64,000 nucleotides of DNA from Metapseudomonas resinovorans DSM 21078 (GCF_000423545.1 NZ_AUIE01000009.1:150803-214802), one strand, 5' to 3'. Positions 37,231 through 45,656 are shown, counted from the first letter of the stretch. A program made the numbers and translations. The notes: a model not told the origin generated them from the sequence alone.

Positions 37231-38976
37231 ATGACCGTCACCGAGCAGTTGAGCGCGCTGGGCCTGATCCTCGCTCACGGCGACTTGCACAGCCTGTTCC
37301 AGCCAATCCTGTCGCTGTCTGAACGGCGCATCATCGGCTACGAAGCCCTGACCCGCGGCCCATCCAACAGCCCGCTGCACTCGCCAATGACCCTGTTCGC
37401 GGTGGCGCGCCACGCAGGGCGTCTGAGCGACCTGGAAATGGCATGTCGCAAGAGCGCCTGCCGCCGCTTCAAGGAGCTCAAGCTCGACGGCCTGCTGTTC
37501 CTCAACGTTTCCCCGGAGTCGTTGCTGGACCCGGCACACCAGCCGGGGCGTACCCTGCAAATGCTGCAAGCCTTCGGCATCCCCCCCAGTCAGGTGGTCA
37601 TCGAACTCACCGAGCAGACGCCGACCGAAGACTTCAACCTGCTCGATACCGCCCTGCACCACTACCGCGCCATGGGCTTCTCCATCGCCCTGGACGACCT
37701 GGGCGCGGGCTATTCCAGCCTGCGCCTGTGGTCCGAGCTGCGTCCGGATTACGTGAAGATCGACCGCCATTTCATCGACGGCATCCACCAGGATGCGGTG
37801 AAGCGCGAGTTCGTCGAATCCATCCTGAAAATGGCCAAGGCTTCCCGCGCCCAGGTCATAGCCGAAGGCATCGAACTGGCGGAAGAGCTGGCGGTGCTCG
37901 CGGAAATGGGTATCGACCTGGTCCAGGGCTATCTTCTCGGACGCCCCCAGGAACATCCCTCTCGTGATGCGCGCGTCCTGCTGCCACCGCTGGAATCGAC
38001 CGGCAACATGAACGAGGAGAGCAGCGACCTTTCCGCCCTGCTCAACGAGCAACCGGCTGTGCACGAGGAGACCCCCATCCACGAGGTGCTCGAAGCCTTT
38101 CGTGCCCAGGCCAATCTCAACTCGCTCGCGGTGCTCGACGCCCATCAGCGACCGGTCGGAATCGTCCATCGCCACCTGCTTTCGGAAGCCTTGCTCCGCC
38201 CCTTCGCCACCGACCTGTTCACCCGCAAATCCGTGAACCGGCTGATGAGCACGGATTTCCTCGCAGTGGAAATGGGGCAATCCCTGCAACAGGTCAGTCG
38301 CCTGATCACCAGCCGTGCCAGACAGCGTATCGAAGAAGACTTCATCCTCATCCTCGACGGCCGCTATCGGGGGCTGGGACGAGTTATCGATGTGCTCAAA
38401 CTGATCACTGAGCTGAAGATCCAGCAGGCCCGACATGCCAACCCGCTGACCTTGCTGCCGGGTAACGTACCCATCCAGCAGTGCCTGACGCGGTTGCTGC
38501 AGCAACGCCGCCAAGCGGTGATCTGCTACGTGGACATCGACAGTTTCAAACCCTTCAACGACCTCTACGGTTACGCCAAGGGTGACGAAGTGCTGCTTTG
38601 CCTGGCCCAGTGCCTGAGCGAACGGGTGGACCCGGCGCGGGATTTCGTCGGCCATATAGGCGGCGATGACTTCTTGCTGGTACTGGGGTCGGACGACTGG
38701 CGCGTCCGACTCAGTTACTTGCTGGAAGACTTCCAGGGCCAGTGCCGACGTTTCTACCGCAACGACCACTTGCAGGCGGGGTGCTTCGTCGCCCACAACC
38801 GCCAAGGCCAGCGCGAAGAATTTCCCCTGCTGTCGCTATCCATCGGTGTGGTGCCCCTCAAACCCGAGGATTGCAACCAACTGGACGCCTCGCAGCTGGC
38901 GGGGCTCGCGTCGGAAGCCAAACGCCACGCCAAGGCCATGCCCGGCTACAGCCTGCACATCATCGAAGCGGTTTGA
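37231..38976 (+). CDS. c-di-GMP protein with EAL, CBS-pair and GGDEF-like domains
   Basis: 581 residues. The N-terminal EAL domain (about 12-250) keeps its catalytic signature: E38-A39-L40 in GYEALTRG, ELTEQ, DDLGAGYSSL, KIDRHFI and AEGIE, so phosphodiesterase activity is likely. A CBS pair (about 275-395) could sense nucleotides. The C-terminal GGDEF-like domain (about 415-575) has GGDDF at 477-481, with Asp in place of the fourth-position Glu, so cyclase activity is doubtful. Cytoplasmic, no membrane segment. The domain order matches my memory of PA3258 downstream of prc. A Pho-box-like repeat lies 51-79 bases upstream. Confidence 0.92.
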   Translation: MTVTEQLSALGLILAHGDLHSLFQPILSLSERRIIGYEALTRGPSNSPLHSPMTLFAVARHAGRLSDLEMACRKSACRRFKELKLDGLLFLNVSPESLLDPAHQPGRTLQMLQAFGIPPSQVVIELTEQTPTEDFNLLDTALHHYRAMGFSIALDDLGAGYSSLRLWSELRPDYVKIDRHFIDGIHQDAVKREFVESILKMAKASRAQVIAEGIELAEELAVLAEMGIDLVQGYLLGRPQEHPSRDARVLLPPLESTGNMNEESSDLSALLNEQPAVHEETPIHEVLEAFRAQANLNSLAVLDAHQRPVGIVHRHLLSEALLRPFATDLFTRKSVNRLMSTDFLAVEMGQSLQQVSRLITSRARQRIEEDFILILDGRYRGLGRVIDVLKLITELKIQQARHANPLTLLPGNVPIQQCLTRLLQQRRQAVICYVDIDSFKPFNDLYGYAKGDEVLLCLAQCLSERVDPARDFVGHIGGDDFLLVLGSDDWRVRLSYLLEDFQGQCRRFYRNDHLQAGCFVAHNRQGQREEFPLLSLSIGVVPLKPEDCNQLDASQLAGLASEAKRHAKAMPGYSLHIIEAV

Positions 38977-39019
38977 AGGGTCCAGGGATGCTGCCGGTGT
39001 GGCTCAGCTCGGCGGCGAG

Positions 39020-39487
39020 TCAGAGGCCAAGTTCACCCGCGCGCCGGGCGGCACGCTGGGCAGCGTCGGAATCCGGCTCGAGGCCCGGTCCGCCATCGCG
39101 ATAGAGATCGGCCAGTTTGCGCGCGGCCAGAGGATGGCCGGCATCGGCGGCCAGGCCCCACCAGCGCGCGGCGTCGGCGGCATCCGGTGCCTGGCGGGCG
39201 TCACCAGCCAGGCTCAGCACGCCCAGTTGGTAGGCGGACTTGCCATCACCAGCCTGAGCCGCCTGGCGCAGTAGGCGAATACCCTCCTCCCGCGCACCGA
39301 AACCATGCCCACGGTGCAGCAGCAAGTGACCGTAGAAGCTCTGCGCAGGCACATCGCCCAAGGCAGCCATTCGTGCGTACTGGCCCTGCATCCACTGCCA
39401 GGCACGGGGTTGGGCGACCAGTTTCGGAAAGCGTATCAGCCAGCGCGCCGCCTGATAGCCAATCCGCGCTCTCAGCTTCCAGAACAT
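39020..39487 (-). CDS. SEL1-like repeat protein
   Basis: 155 residues. Repeated helix pairs of the SEL1/TPR type are visible in the second half (EEGIRLLRQAAQAGDGKSAYQLGVL, DAARWWGLAADAGHPLAARKLADLY in outline, residues 68-135). Such repeats bind proteins. No signal peptide. It is the last of three overlapping genes (40163, 39852, 39487); its ATG overlaps the stop codon of the previous gene by one base. Confidence 0.8.
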   Translation of the reverse strand: MFWKLRARIGYQAARWLIRFPKLVAQPRAWQWMQGQYARMAALGDVPAQSFYGHLLLHRGHGFGAREEGIRLLRQAAQAGDGKSAYQLGVLSLAGDARQAPDAADAARWWGLAADAGHPLAARKLADLYRDGGPGLEPDSDAAQRAARRAGELGL

Positions 39488-39852
39488 CACTGTTCCTCGG
39501 GGTAGCTGAACTCGAACACCCGAGCCACTTCGGAGGCATGCCAGGAGGCCGCTGCGATGCCATCCGGAGGACCGGCGAAGCGCCCCAGGCGCTCGACGCA
39601 CTCGAAGAAGCCGGTGCGCGGCAAGCGGCTGGCACCCTGGCTGATGACCAGGGAACTACGCAGTGGACGCTCGGCGCGGGCATCGAGGGCAGCCAGATGC
39701 TCAAGGGCCGCAGTGAGGGTCTGCATGGCCGGGGATGGCAATTGCAGACGTTCGATCAACGCCCGATAAGTCAGCAGGTGCCGCTGACGGCGTGCGTCTT
39801 CCAGTTCATTCAACAGGGCTTGCCAGTGCTGGCGGCTGATTCGCAGACTCAA
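39487..39852 (-). CDS. Conserved hypothetical protein
   Basis: 121 residues, soluble, with a helical N-terminal half (RISRQHWQALLNELEDARRQ, YRALIERLQLPSPAMQTL) that looks winged-helix-like, and a second half (SLVISQGASRLPRTGFFECVERLGRF) of unknown fold. The pattern suggests small regulators, but the family is not recognised. Overlaps the XRE-domain gene upstream by 4 bases and the SEL1 gene downstream by one, so the three form an operon. Confidence 0.7.
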   Translation of the reverse strand: MSLRISRQHWQALLNELEDARRQRHLLTYRALIERLQLPSPAMQTLTAALEHLAALDARAERPLRSSLVISQGASRLPRTGFFECVERLGRFAGPPDGIAAASWHASEVARVFEFSYPEEQ

Positions 39853-40163
39853 GATCCGGACTCCCAGCCGGAAACCCCGAGGGCACGCGCCAGACCGCGC
39901 TTGATGGCTTCATCAGGCTCACGCTCGCCGCGCTCGATCAGCCCGAGGTAGTGGGGGCTGATGCCCACCGCACGGGCCAGTTGCTCCAGGCTCTGTCCCT
40001 GGGCTTCGCGCAGCGACTTCATTTGGCCGATCGCCGTCCTGGCAGGCTCGGCGGCCGTTTCAGTGGTGGCCTGGCCGGCGGCGCGCAGTAGCGCCTGGTA
40101 CTCGGCCCAGGGCAGTACTGCGTACTCCGCCTGGCCGTCACGCATGATCACTTGCACACTCAT
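39849..40163 (-). CDS. XRE-type helix-turn-helix protein with Phd-like N-terminus
   Basis: 104 residues. The first 30 residues (MSVQVIMRDGQAEYAVLPWAE) resemble the start of antitoxin-like proteins that act on a neighbouring product; residues 45-100 are an XRE HTH (LREAQGQSLEQLARAVGISP, then YLGLIERGEREPDEAI). First gene of a three-gene operon. The two genes behind it do not look like toxins, so I do not call it a toxin-antitoxin pair. Confidence 0.75.
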   Translation of the reverse strand: MSVQVIMRDGQAEYAVLPWAEYQALLRAAGQATTETAAEPARTAIGQMKSLREAQGQSLEQLARAVGISPHYLGLIERGEREPDEAIKRGLARALGVSGWESGS

Positions 40164-40284
40164 TGAAGCTCCCCGTGGAACGCAGTGCCGACTGCTTCAG
40201 CACCTCCATGCAGGCGGCCATATTATCAGGCCAAGGGCCCGCAGAGGGTGAACTATACTGCGTCCACCAGGCGGGGGAAGGTAC

Positions 40285-41046
40285 GTGACGCGGCATTTTC
40301 ATGTGGTTTTCTGGATACTCGCCAGCCTCTGGCCCGGCCTGCTGCGGGCCGAAGAGCTGCGCTGGGGCTTCGGCCCGGCTGATGGCATGCCTTACGTTCA
40401 GGTGAGCGAACATGTCCTGCTCGGCGGCTTCATCCGTCGCCTCGGCGAACGTATTGCCAAGGATCTGTCTGTTTCGGTGAGCTTCGTCGAAACACCGAAC
40501 AAACGCATCGAGGAATCCCTGAAGAACGGGCGCATCCATCTGATCTGCAATTCCAACCCCGAGTGGATGGTCGACGCTCCGGCCTATCACTGGTCGCCAC
40601 CGTTGTTCGAAGAAGAAGACGTCCTTCTCCAGCACCGCGACAGCCCAGCGATCAACGGTCTGACCGATCTCAAGGGCAAGGTGCTGGGCACCAGCTTGGG
40701 TTACGCCTACAGCATGCCGTTGATGGAAGCCTTCGCGAACCACGACGTGGAACGCAAGGACGTGCGCGACCTGGACACTCGCCTGAACCTGCTGAGCCAC
40801 AAGCGGCTGGATGCCGTCATCGACATGCGCCGTGCCCTCGCCTATGAATTGGCCGCGCGCCCTGACGTACCGCTGGTGTTCAGCCCCTGGGTAGTGGAGC
40901 GCTATCGTTTGCATTGCGCCTATGGCAACCAGCTGCCAGTAGCAGCCGAACACTTGGATGCTGCGCTGCGGAGCCTGCGGGACAGCGGCGAACTCGAATC
41001 ACTGCTGCAAGGCGAACAGCAGCGCGCCGGGCTTCAGGACCGCTGA
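40285..41046 (+). CDS. Periplasmic solute-binding protein, amino-acid type (family 3)
   Basis: 253 residues with a signal peptide (about 1-22, cut near LLRA-E). The body has the family-3 binding layout: GRIHLICNSNPEWM, LTDLKGKVLGTSLGYAYS and LDAVIDMRRALAYELA. No ABC permease or ATPase is near, so it may serve another transporter or act as a stand-alone sensor-like protein. Start is GTG at 40285 with GGGGGAAGG upstream. Its end overlaps the convergent DUF1232 gene by 13 bases. Confidence 0.8.
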   Translation: MTRHFHVVFWILASLWPGLLRAEELRWGFGPADGMPYVQVSEHVLLGGFIRRLGERIAKDLSVSVSFVETPNKRIEESLKNGRIHLICNSNPEWMVDAPAYHWSPPLFEEEDVLLQHRDSPAINGLTDLKGKVLGTSLGYAYSMPLMEAFANHDVERKDVRDLDTRLNLLSHKRLDAVIDMRRALAYELAARPDVPLVFSPWVVERYRLHCAYGNQLPVAAEHLDAALRSLRDSGELESLLQGEQQRAGLQDR

Positions 41047-41468
41047 GAGTCCGGGGCCGGCAATCGCTCCAGGACCGCCTGCACTTCCGGTGACTGCTTC
41101 TCGCGCCATGCCCGGAAGGCGTCCAACTCGCCACCCCAGGTCTTCAGGACCCAGGCCAGCACCGCCAGGTCGTCGACGAAGCCCATGCCAACCAGCCAGT
41201 CCGGAAGCGCATCGAGAGGCGTGACAAAGTAGAGCAATGCCCCCACCACCGCGAGGAATGCCTTGGGGTTGATCTGCCGGTACTCACCACGCAGCCAGGC
41301 ATTGGCCAGGGACAGTAACAGTCGCAAGTCATCTTTCACCGCGCCAAGACGACCGCTCTGGCTCGAGCTCTTGCGGGATGCAGCCAACAGCAGTGACGGC
41401 AATCGCCCACCGGCCAGGAAACGTTGTGCCAGGGTCAGGTAACGCTGGAAATTCCAAGGTGCTTTCAT
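41034..41468 (-). CDS. DUF1232 (YkvA-like) membrane protein
   Basis: 144 residues. The DUF1232 core is clear: LAVVGALLYFVTPLDALPDWLVGMGFVDDLAVLAWV (residues roughly 79-114), a hydrophobic hairpin with the invariant P-D-P/D residues. The function of the family is unknown. The ATG at 41468 lies just outside a region with DnaA-box-like sequences that it shares with the plus-strand side. Confidence 0.85.
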   Translation of the reverse strand: MKAPWNFQRYLTLAQRFLAGGRLPSLLLAASRKSSSQSGRLGAVKDDLRLLLSLANAWLRGEYRQINPKAFLAVVGALLYFVTPLDALPDWLVGMGFVDDLAVLAWVLKTWGGELDAFRAWREKQSPEVQAVLERLPAPDSQRS

Positions 41469-41796
41469 CGGTACTCCTCGGCAGAAGCTTGGCCTAGAGG
41501 GCTTGGCGCGGTTATCCACGAAATCTGTGGATAACCTTGTGAACAGTTTTCCACAGAGAGGGGAAAACGCCCATATCATGCGGCTCCGCGACAGATCGGG
41601 CAAATTTTACCCAGCGCCAAAAGACCAGCAAAATCAAGCATTTGACCTGGCGGTCCGCAATGCGACCGCAGGTCGCACTCGGTACGGGCATGGTTACCCG
41701 GTCATGTGCATAACCGTAACACTTTCCCACCACCCCACTCCCGTTGTGACCGAAAGGTCGGCTCTCGGTTCGAGCGGGACCGGCGACGGAAGCGAA
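41469..41796. other. Intergenic region with DnaA-box-like sequences
   Basis: About 330 bases without a convincing gene. It contains TTATCCACG (41512-41520), TGTGGATAA (41526-41534, inverted) and TTTTCCACA (41547-41555), and further on a GC-poorer stretch at 41590-41740 without conserved frames. It separates the DUF1232 gene (transcribed away, leftward) from the end of the FKBP gene. Confidence 0.5.
41512..41555. promoter_or_regulatory. Cluster of three DnaA-box-like 9-mers
   Basis: TTATCCACG, inverted TGTGGATAA (a perfect box) and TTTTCCACA within 44 bases, 44-87 bases upstream of the DUF1232 ATG. They match the TTATCCACA consensus at 8, 9 and 8 positions. Confidence 0.55.
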
Positions 41797-41820
41797 AACG
41801 CCCCGTCGAGACGGGGCGTT
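41797..41820. terminator. Terminator of the FKBP gene
   Basis: A perfect 10-bp stem (AACGCCCCGT and ACGGGGCGTT) with a 4-base loop; A-rich on the left side, so on the minus strand it ends in TTTTCGC. It lies 20 bases after the FKBP stop codon. Confidence 0.8.
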
Positions 41821-41840
41821 TCCAGGGAACCAACTGCCGC

Positions 41841-42551
41841 TTACTGCTGCTCGGCGGCGGCCGGATCCTTGATACTGATTAGTTCCAGGTCGAACACCAG
41901 CACCGAGTTGGCCGGAATGGCCGGGCTCGGGCTCTGCTCGCCGTAGGCCAGCTCGCTGGGGATAAAGAGTTTGACCTTTTCGCCCACATGCATCAGTTGC
42001 AGGCCTTCGACCCAACCCGGGATCACGCCGTTGACCGGCAGGTCGATGGGGCTGCCACGCTGGACGGAGCTGTCGAATACGGTGCCATCGGTCAGCTTGC
42101 CTTCGTAGTGAACGGTCACTACGTCGGTGGCTTTGGGCTGCGCACCTTCGGCCTTCTTCACGATCTCGTACTGCAGGCCAGAAGCGGTGGTCACCACGCC
42201 TTCGCGCTTGCCGTTGTCTTCGAGGAATTTCTTGCCGGCTTTGGCGTTCTCGGCATTCAGCGCAGTCATGCGCTCTTCGGCACGCTTCTGCAGGAAGGCA
42301 AAGGCTTCAACCAGCTCTTCGTCCTTCAGGCGCTGCTCCTTTTTGCCGATGGCGTCTTCGATACCTTGCGCAACGGCCTTGGGATCAAGGTCATCCATGC
42401 CTTCCTGAGCCAGGCTCTTGCCCATGTTCAGGCCGATACCGTAGGAGGCTTTCTGGGCCGGAGTCTTGAGTTCAACGCTGGTCTGCGAATCGCAGCCCGC
42501 GAGAACCAGGCCCACCAGGGCCACAGCGGCCGCCAACCGATGTTGTTTCAT
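41841..42551 (-). CDS. FKBP-type peptidyl-prolyl isomerase, lipoprotein
   Basis: 236 residues with a lipobox (LAGC, Cys20), so it is a membrane-anchored periplasmic lipoprotein. Residues 30-125 form the helical dimerisation domain of FkpA/Mip-type isomerases (KASYGIGLNMGKSLAQEG), and residues 140-228 the FKBP domain (VTVHYEGKLTDGTVFDSS, GVIPGWVEGLQLM, IPSELAYGEQ). It assists folding of envelope proteins. It is transcribed alone and ends at a clear terminator. Confidence 0.92.
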   Translation of the reverse strand: MKQHRLAAAVALVGLVLAGCDSQTSVELKTPAQKASYGIGLNMGKSLAQEGMDDLDPKAVAQGIEDAIGKKEQRLKDEELVEAFAFLQKRAEERMTALNAENAKAGKKFLEDNGKREGVVTTASGLQYEIVKKAEGAQPKATDVVTVHYEGKLTDGTVFDSSVQRGSPIDLPVNGVIPGWVEGLQLMHVGEKVKLFIPSELAYGEQSPSPAIPANSVLVFDLELISIKDPAAAEQQ

Positions 42552-42731
42552 GCTGAATCCTTGTCTGTCGCCGTGATGGCAATACGATGGAGCGGCGAGC
42601 TTAGCAGGCCGCCGCGAGGAGTGGCTATGGGCAATGAGAACAGGGGTTTGGCAATAAGTTCAGCGTCTTGCGCCGCGTCACGTAAGCAATGATGACAGTG
42701 CTGTAGGACCTTTCGGCCAGACAAAGAAAAA

Positions 42732-42760
42732 GCCCCCAGGCATTGCTACCTGAGGGCTTT
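42732..42760 (-). terminator. Terminator after the distal tRNA-Val
   Basis: On the minus strand GCCCTCAGG pairs with CCTGGGGGC around an 8-base loop and is followed by TTTTTCTTT. It resembles the terminator at 42874-42903. Confidence 0.8.
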
Positions 42761-42767
42761 GCTTGGG

Positions 42768-42840
42768 TGGGTGATGACGGGATCGAACCGCCGACCCTCT
42801 GCTTGTAAGGCAGATGCTCTCCCGGCTGAGCTAATCACCC
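42768..42840 (-). tRNA. tRNA-Val (TAC), copy without encoded CCA
   Basis: Minus-strand cloverleaf beginning GGGTGATTAGCTCAG, with anticodon TAC in CTTACAA, T-loop GGTTCGATCCC and a 7-bp acceptor stem closed by ATCACCC and discriminator A. The 73-nt body is identical to the copy at 43003-43075, but the next three bases are CCC rather than CCA, so the 3' end must be repaired by the CCA-adding enzyme. Confidence 0.95.
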
Positions 42841-42873
42841 GGATGCGTCCCACGAGGGTCCGCACACTAAATG

Positions 42874-42903
42874 AAAAACCCCCAGGTGTCACCTGAGGGC
42901 TTT
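42874..42903 (-). terminator. Terminator between tRNA-Asp and the distal tRNA-Val
   Basis: On the minus strand GCCCTCAGGT pairs with ACCTGGGGG and is followed by TTTTT. It shares its stem sequence with the terminator at 42732, which suggests that a tRNA-terminator unit was duplicated. Confidence 0.7.
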
Positions 42904-42908
42904 GAATA

Positions 42909-42985
42909 TGGCGCAGCGGACGGGACTCGAACCCGCGACCCCCGGCGTGACAGGCCGGTATTCTAACCGACTGAACTACCGCTGC
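42909..42985 (-). tRNA. tRNA-Asp (GTC)
   Basis: Minus-strand cloverleaf of 77 nt including an encoded CCA: acceptor GCAGCGG with CCGCTGC, D-arm AGTTCAGTCGGTTAGAAT, anticodon GTC in CTGTCAC, T-loop GGGTTCGAGTCCC. Middle gene of a Val-Asp-Val cluster. Confidence 0.97.
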
Positions 42986-42999
42986 GCGTAACTGCGAGA

Positions 43000-43075
43000 T
43001 GGTGGGTGATGACGGGATCGAACCGCCGACCCTCTGCTTGTAAGGCAGATGCTCTCCCGGCTGAGCTAATCACCC
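43000..43075 (-). tRNA. tRNA-Val (TAC) with encoded CCA
   Basis: Minus-strand cloverleaf of 76 nt including CCA; the body is identical to the copy at 42768-42840 (anticodon TAC). First gene of the cluster; the promoter should lie between 43076 and 43150. Confidence 0.97.
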
Positions 43076-43233
43076 TTCACTCTCGAAGTGGGGCGCATTC
43101 TAGAGAGGTATCGGGACCCTGGCAAGTCCCTTTTGAAAAAAAATTCTCAGGCCTTCCAAAGGCTTAGCTCAGGGTTGAGCCCAACACCTCCCGATGAGAA
43201 TAATGCGCCCTTTGTGTCCAGAGGTTTTCCCCT

Positions 43234-44154
43234 ATGTGGTTTCGCAACCTGCTTGTCTATCGCCTCACCCAGGATCTGAATATTGATGCCGAGGCGCTGG
43301 AAGCCGCGCTGGCTACCAAGCCGGCCCGGCCATGTGCCAGCCAGGAGCTGACCACCTACGGATTCGTGGCGCCCTTCGGCAAAGGCGCGGATGCGCCGCT
43401 GGTTCATGTCAGCGAAGGCTTCCTCCTGGTGGCCGCGCGCAAGGAAGAGCGCATTCTCCCCGGCAGCGTGGTGCGCGATGCGCTGAAAGAAAAGGTCGAC
43501 CAGATCGAGACCGAGCAGATGCGCAAGGTCTACAAGAAGGAGCGCGATCAACTGAAAGACGAGATCGTCCAGACGTTCCTGCCGCGTGCCTTCATCCGCA
43601 AGTCGGCCACTTTTGCCGCCATAGCCCCGGCCCAGGGCCTGATCCTGGTCGACGCCTCCAGCCCGAAGCGCGCCGAAGACCTGCTATCCACCCTGCGTGA
43701 AGCCATCGGCTCGCTGCCCGTGCGTCCGGCTTCGGTGAAGATCGCCCCCACCGCCACGCTCACCACTTGGGTCAAGACCCAGGAAGCCGCCAGCGATTTC
43801 TACGTACTGGACGAGTGCGAACTGCGCGACACCGACGAAGAAGGCGGTGTGGTGCGCTGCAAGCGCCAGGACCTGACCAGCGACGAGATCCAGCTGCACC
43901 TGACCTCCGGCAAGCTCGTCACCCAGCTGTCCCTGGCCTGGCAGGACAAGCTGTCCTTCATCCTCGACGACAAACTGGTGATCAAGCGCCTGCGCTTCGA
44001 GGACCTGCTGCAGGAGAAGGCCGAACAGGACGGCGGCGACGACGCACTCAGCCAGCTCGACGCAAGCTTCACCCTGATGATGCTGACCCTGGTGGAGTTC
44101 ATCCCCCAGCTCTTCGAGGCCCTGGGCGGCGAAGAGATTCCGCAGGGCGTCTGA
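43234..44154 (+). CDS. rdgC: Recombination-associated protein RdgC
   Basis: 306 residues, the normal RdgC length, beginning [15 protein letters not shown] and containing the conserved [26 protein letters not shown] stretch (residues roughly 128-153). RdgC forms a ring dimer on DNA and limits RecA activity. Monocistronic; a GC hairpin without T-run (GCGCCGGC and GCCGGCGC, 44164-44184) follows before the transporter gene. Confidence 0.95.
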   Translation: MWFRNLLVYRLTQDLNIDAEALEAALATKPARPCASQELTTYGFVAPFGKGADAPLVHVSEGFLLVAARKEERILPGSVVRDALKEKVDQIETEQMRKVYKKERDQLKDEIVQTFLPRAFIRKSATFAAIAPAQGLILVDASSPKRAEDLLSTLREAIGSLPVRPASVKIAPTATLTTWVKTQEAASDFYVLDECELRDTDEEGGVVRCKRQDLTSDEIQLHLTSGKLVTQLSLAWQDKLSFILDDKLVIKRLRFEDLLQEKAEQDGGDDALSQLDASFTLMMLTLVEFIPQLFEALGGEEIPQGV

Positions 44155-44204
44155 CCCTCCCGAGCGCCGGCCCCGAGCCGGCGCTTCCACGATAAGGCCA
44201 AGGA

Positions 44205-45158
44205 ATGACCATGCGCGTCCTCGCTGCCCTCAGCCGCTTTGTCGGCAACACATTTGCCCTGTGGATTCTGCTGTTCGCCGTGCTGGCCTTCTACCTGCCG
44301 GCCTGGTTCCTGCCGTTGACCTCGTGGATCGTCCCCCTGCTCGGGCTGATCATGTTTGGCATGGGCCTGACCCTGAAGACCGAAGACTTCCGCGAAGTGG
44401 CGCGGCGTCCGATGCGGGTGATGATCGGCGTGGTCGCCCAGTTCATCATCATGCCGGGCCTGGCCTGGCTACTCTGCAAACTGCTGCAGTTACCGCCGGA
44501 GATTGCCGTCGGAGTCATCCTAGTGGGTTGCTGCCCGGGCGGTACCGCCTCCAACGTGATGACCTGGTTCTCCCGCGGGGACGTTGCGCTGTCGGTGGCG
44601 ATCACTGCGGTGACCACCCTCCTCGCCCCCCTGGTGACGCCCGCCCTGATCTGGCTGCTGGCCTCGGCCTGGTTGCCGGTGCAGTTCAGCGCCCTGTTCA
44701 TGTCCATCCTGCAGGTTGTACTGCTGCCCATCGCCCTCGGCCTGGTAGCCCAGCGCCTGCTGGGCGAGCGTGTGCGTGTTGCAGTCGATGTGCTGCCACT
44801 GGTATCGGTGGTCAGCATTGTCGCCATCGTTGCCGCGGTAGTGGCCGCCAGCCAGGCGAAGATCGCCGAATCCGGCCTGCTGATCATGGCAGTGGTGGTC
44901 CTGCACAACGGCCTCGGCCTGACCCTGGGTTACCTGGCCGGGCGTGTATTCGGACTGCCGCTGGCCCAGCGCAAGACGCTTTCCATCGAAGTCGGCATGC
45001 AGAACTCCGGCCTTGGCGCTGCGCTGGCCAGTGCACACTTCTCGCCCCTGGCGGCGGTCCCCAGCGCACTGTTCAGTGTCTGGCACAACCTCTCAGGCTC
45101 CCTGCTCGCCGCGATCTATCGGCGCATGGACGACGGCTCCCGGGCCGATCAGCAGTAA
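44205..45158 (+). CDS. Bile acid:sodium symporter (BASS) family transporter
   Basis: 317 residues with about nine or ten membrane helices. The BASS signature [28 protein letters not shown] is present in outline at residues 104-131, and [13 protein letters not shown] near the end. Bacterial members move organic acids such as pantoate or pyruvate; the substrate here is not known. Start at 44205; a second in-frame ATG two codons later is also possible. A perfect 10-bp hairpin (45175-45196) follows and probably ends its transcript. Confidence 0.88.
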   Translation: MTMRVLAALSRFVGNTFALWILLFAVLAFYLPAWFLPLTSWIVPLLGLIMFGMGLTLKTEDFREVARRPMRVMIGVVAQFIIMPGLAWLLCKLLQLPPEIAVGVILVGCCPGGTASNVMTWFSRGDVALSVAITAVTTLLAPLVTPALIWLLASAWLPVQFSALFMSILQVVLLPIALGLVAQRLLGERVRVAVDVLPLVSVVSIVAIVAAVVAASQAKIAESGLLIMAVVVLHNGLGLTLGYLAGRVFGLPLAQRKTLSIEVGMQNSGLGAALASAHFSPLAAVPSALFSVWHNLSGSLLAAIYRRMDDGSRADQQ

Positions 45159-45174
45159 TTCCCGAGCCACTCCG

Positions 45175-45196
45175 CCGACCGGACTTGTCCGGTCGG
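45175..45196 (+). terminator. Hairpin after the BASS transporter gene
   Basis: CCGACCGGAC-TT-GTCCGGTCGG, a perfect 10-bp inverted repeat 17 bases after the stop codon and just before the guanidine riboswitch. No T-run, so it may be factor-assisted. Confidence 0.5.
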
Positions 45197-45222
45197 CCAG
45201 GATGTGCAAAATATTGCGCAGC

Positions 45223-45269
45223 GTAAGGACGACCTTACCACTCTGCGAGTGCTCACCGGGGACGGCCCC
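45223..45269 (+). ncRNA. Guanidine-II (mini-ykkC) riboswitch
   Basis: Two short hairpins with the diagnostic ACGR loops: GTAAGG-ACGA-CCTTAC (45223-45238) and GGGG-ACGG-CCCC (45258-45269). This is the guanidine-II aptamer, where guanidinium joins the two loops and exposes the ribosome-binding site. The GGAGG of the downstream gene lies at 45291. The position before a Gdx/SugE gene is the classical context. Confidence 0.9.
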
Positions 45270-45299
45270 AGCTCAATCTGTCGTCTCTCTGGAGGTCAC

Positions 45300-45614
45300 A
45301 TGTCCTGGATCATTCTCTTCTTCGCCGGCCTGTTCGAGGTGGGTTGGGCCGTCGGCCTGAAGTACACCGACGGTTTCAGCAAGCCTCTTCCCACAGCCCT
45401 CACTGTTGCCGCGATGCTCGTCAGCCTGGGCCTTCTCGGCCTGGCCATGAAAGAACTGCCCCTGGGCACGGCCTATGCCATCTGGACTGGCGTCGGCGCA
45501 GTAGGCACCGTGATCGCCGGTGTCATCCTGTTCGGCGAGTCCATGGCGCTGGTGCGTCTGCTCAGCGTCGCGCTGATCGTTTGTGGCTTGATCGGCCTCA
45601 AGCTCAGCCACTGA
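45300..45614 (+). CDS. gdx: Guanidinium exporter Gdx (SugE), SMR family
   Basis: 104 residues, four membrane helices, with the essential E13 ([16 protein letters not shown] in outline) and the Gdx-type segment [19 protein letters not shown]. It exchanges guanidinium for protons as an antiparallel dimer in the inner membrane. The ATG at 45300 follows GGAGG; the longer frame upstream would run through the riboswitch. Regulation by the guanidine-II riboswitch confirms the substrate. Confidence 0.95.
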   Translation: MSWIILFFAGLFEVGWAVGLKYTDGFSKPLPTALTVAAMLVSLGLLGLAMKELPLGTAYAIWTGVGAVGTVIAGVILFGESMALVRLLSVALIVCGLIGLKLSH

Positions 45615-45625
45615 CACCCGAAATG

Positions 45626-45652
45626 AAAAAGCCGCGCAATGCGCGGCTTTTT
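45626..45652. terminator. Bidirectional terminator
   Basis: AAAAA, a 7-bp stem (GCCGCGC and GCGCGGC) with an AAT loop, and TTTTT: serves both gdx and the convergent acyltransferase gene. Confidence 0.92.
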
Positions 45653-45656
45653 CTAT

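Noticed and set aside
39487..40163. Toxin-antitoxin pair made of the XRE protein and the 121-residue protein
   Set aside because: The XRE protein has an antitoxin-like start, but the partner has no toxin fold and the operon continues into a SEL1-repeat gene in a conserved neighbourhood.
41512..41555. Chromosomal replication origin
   Set aside because: Only three DnaA-like boxes, no AT-rich unwinding region and none of the genes that flank oriC in Pseudomonas.
45175..45196. Further copy of the LuxR-regulon palindrome near the BASS gene
   Set aside because: It contains CGGAC and GTCCG in the opposite order and sits just after a stop codon as a perfect hairpin, so a terminator is the better reading.
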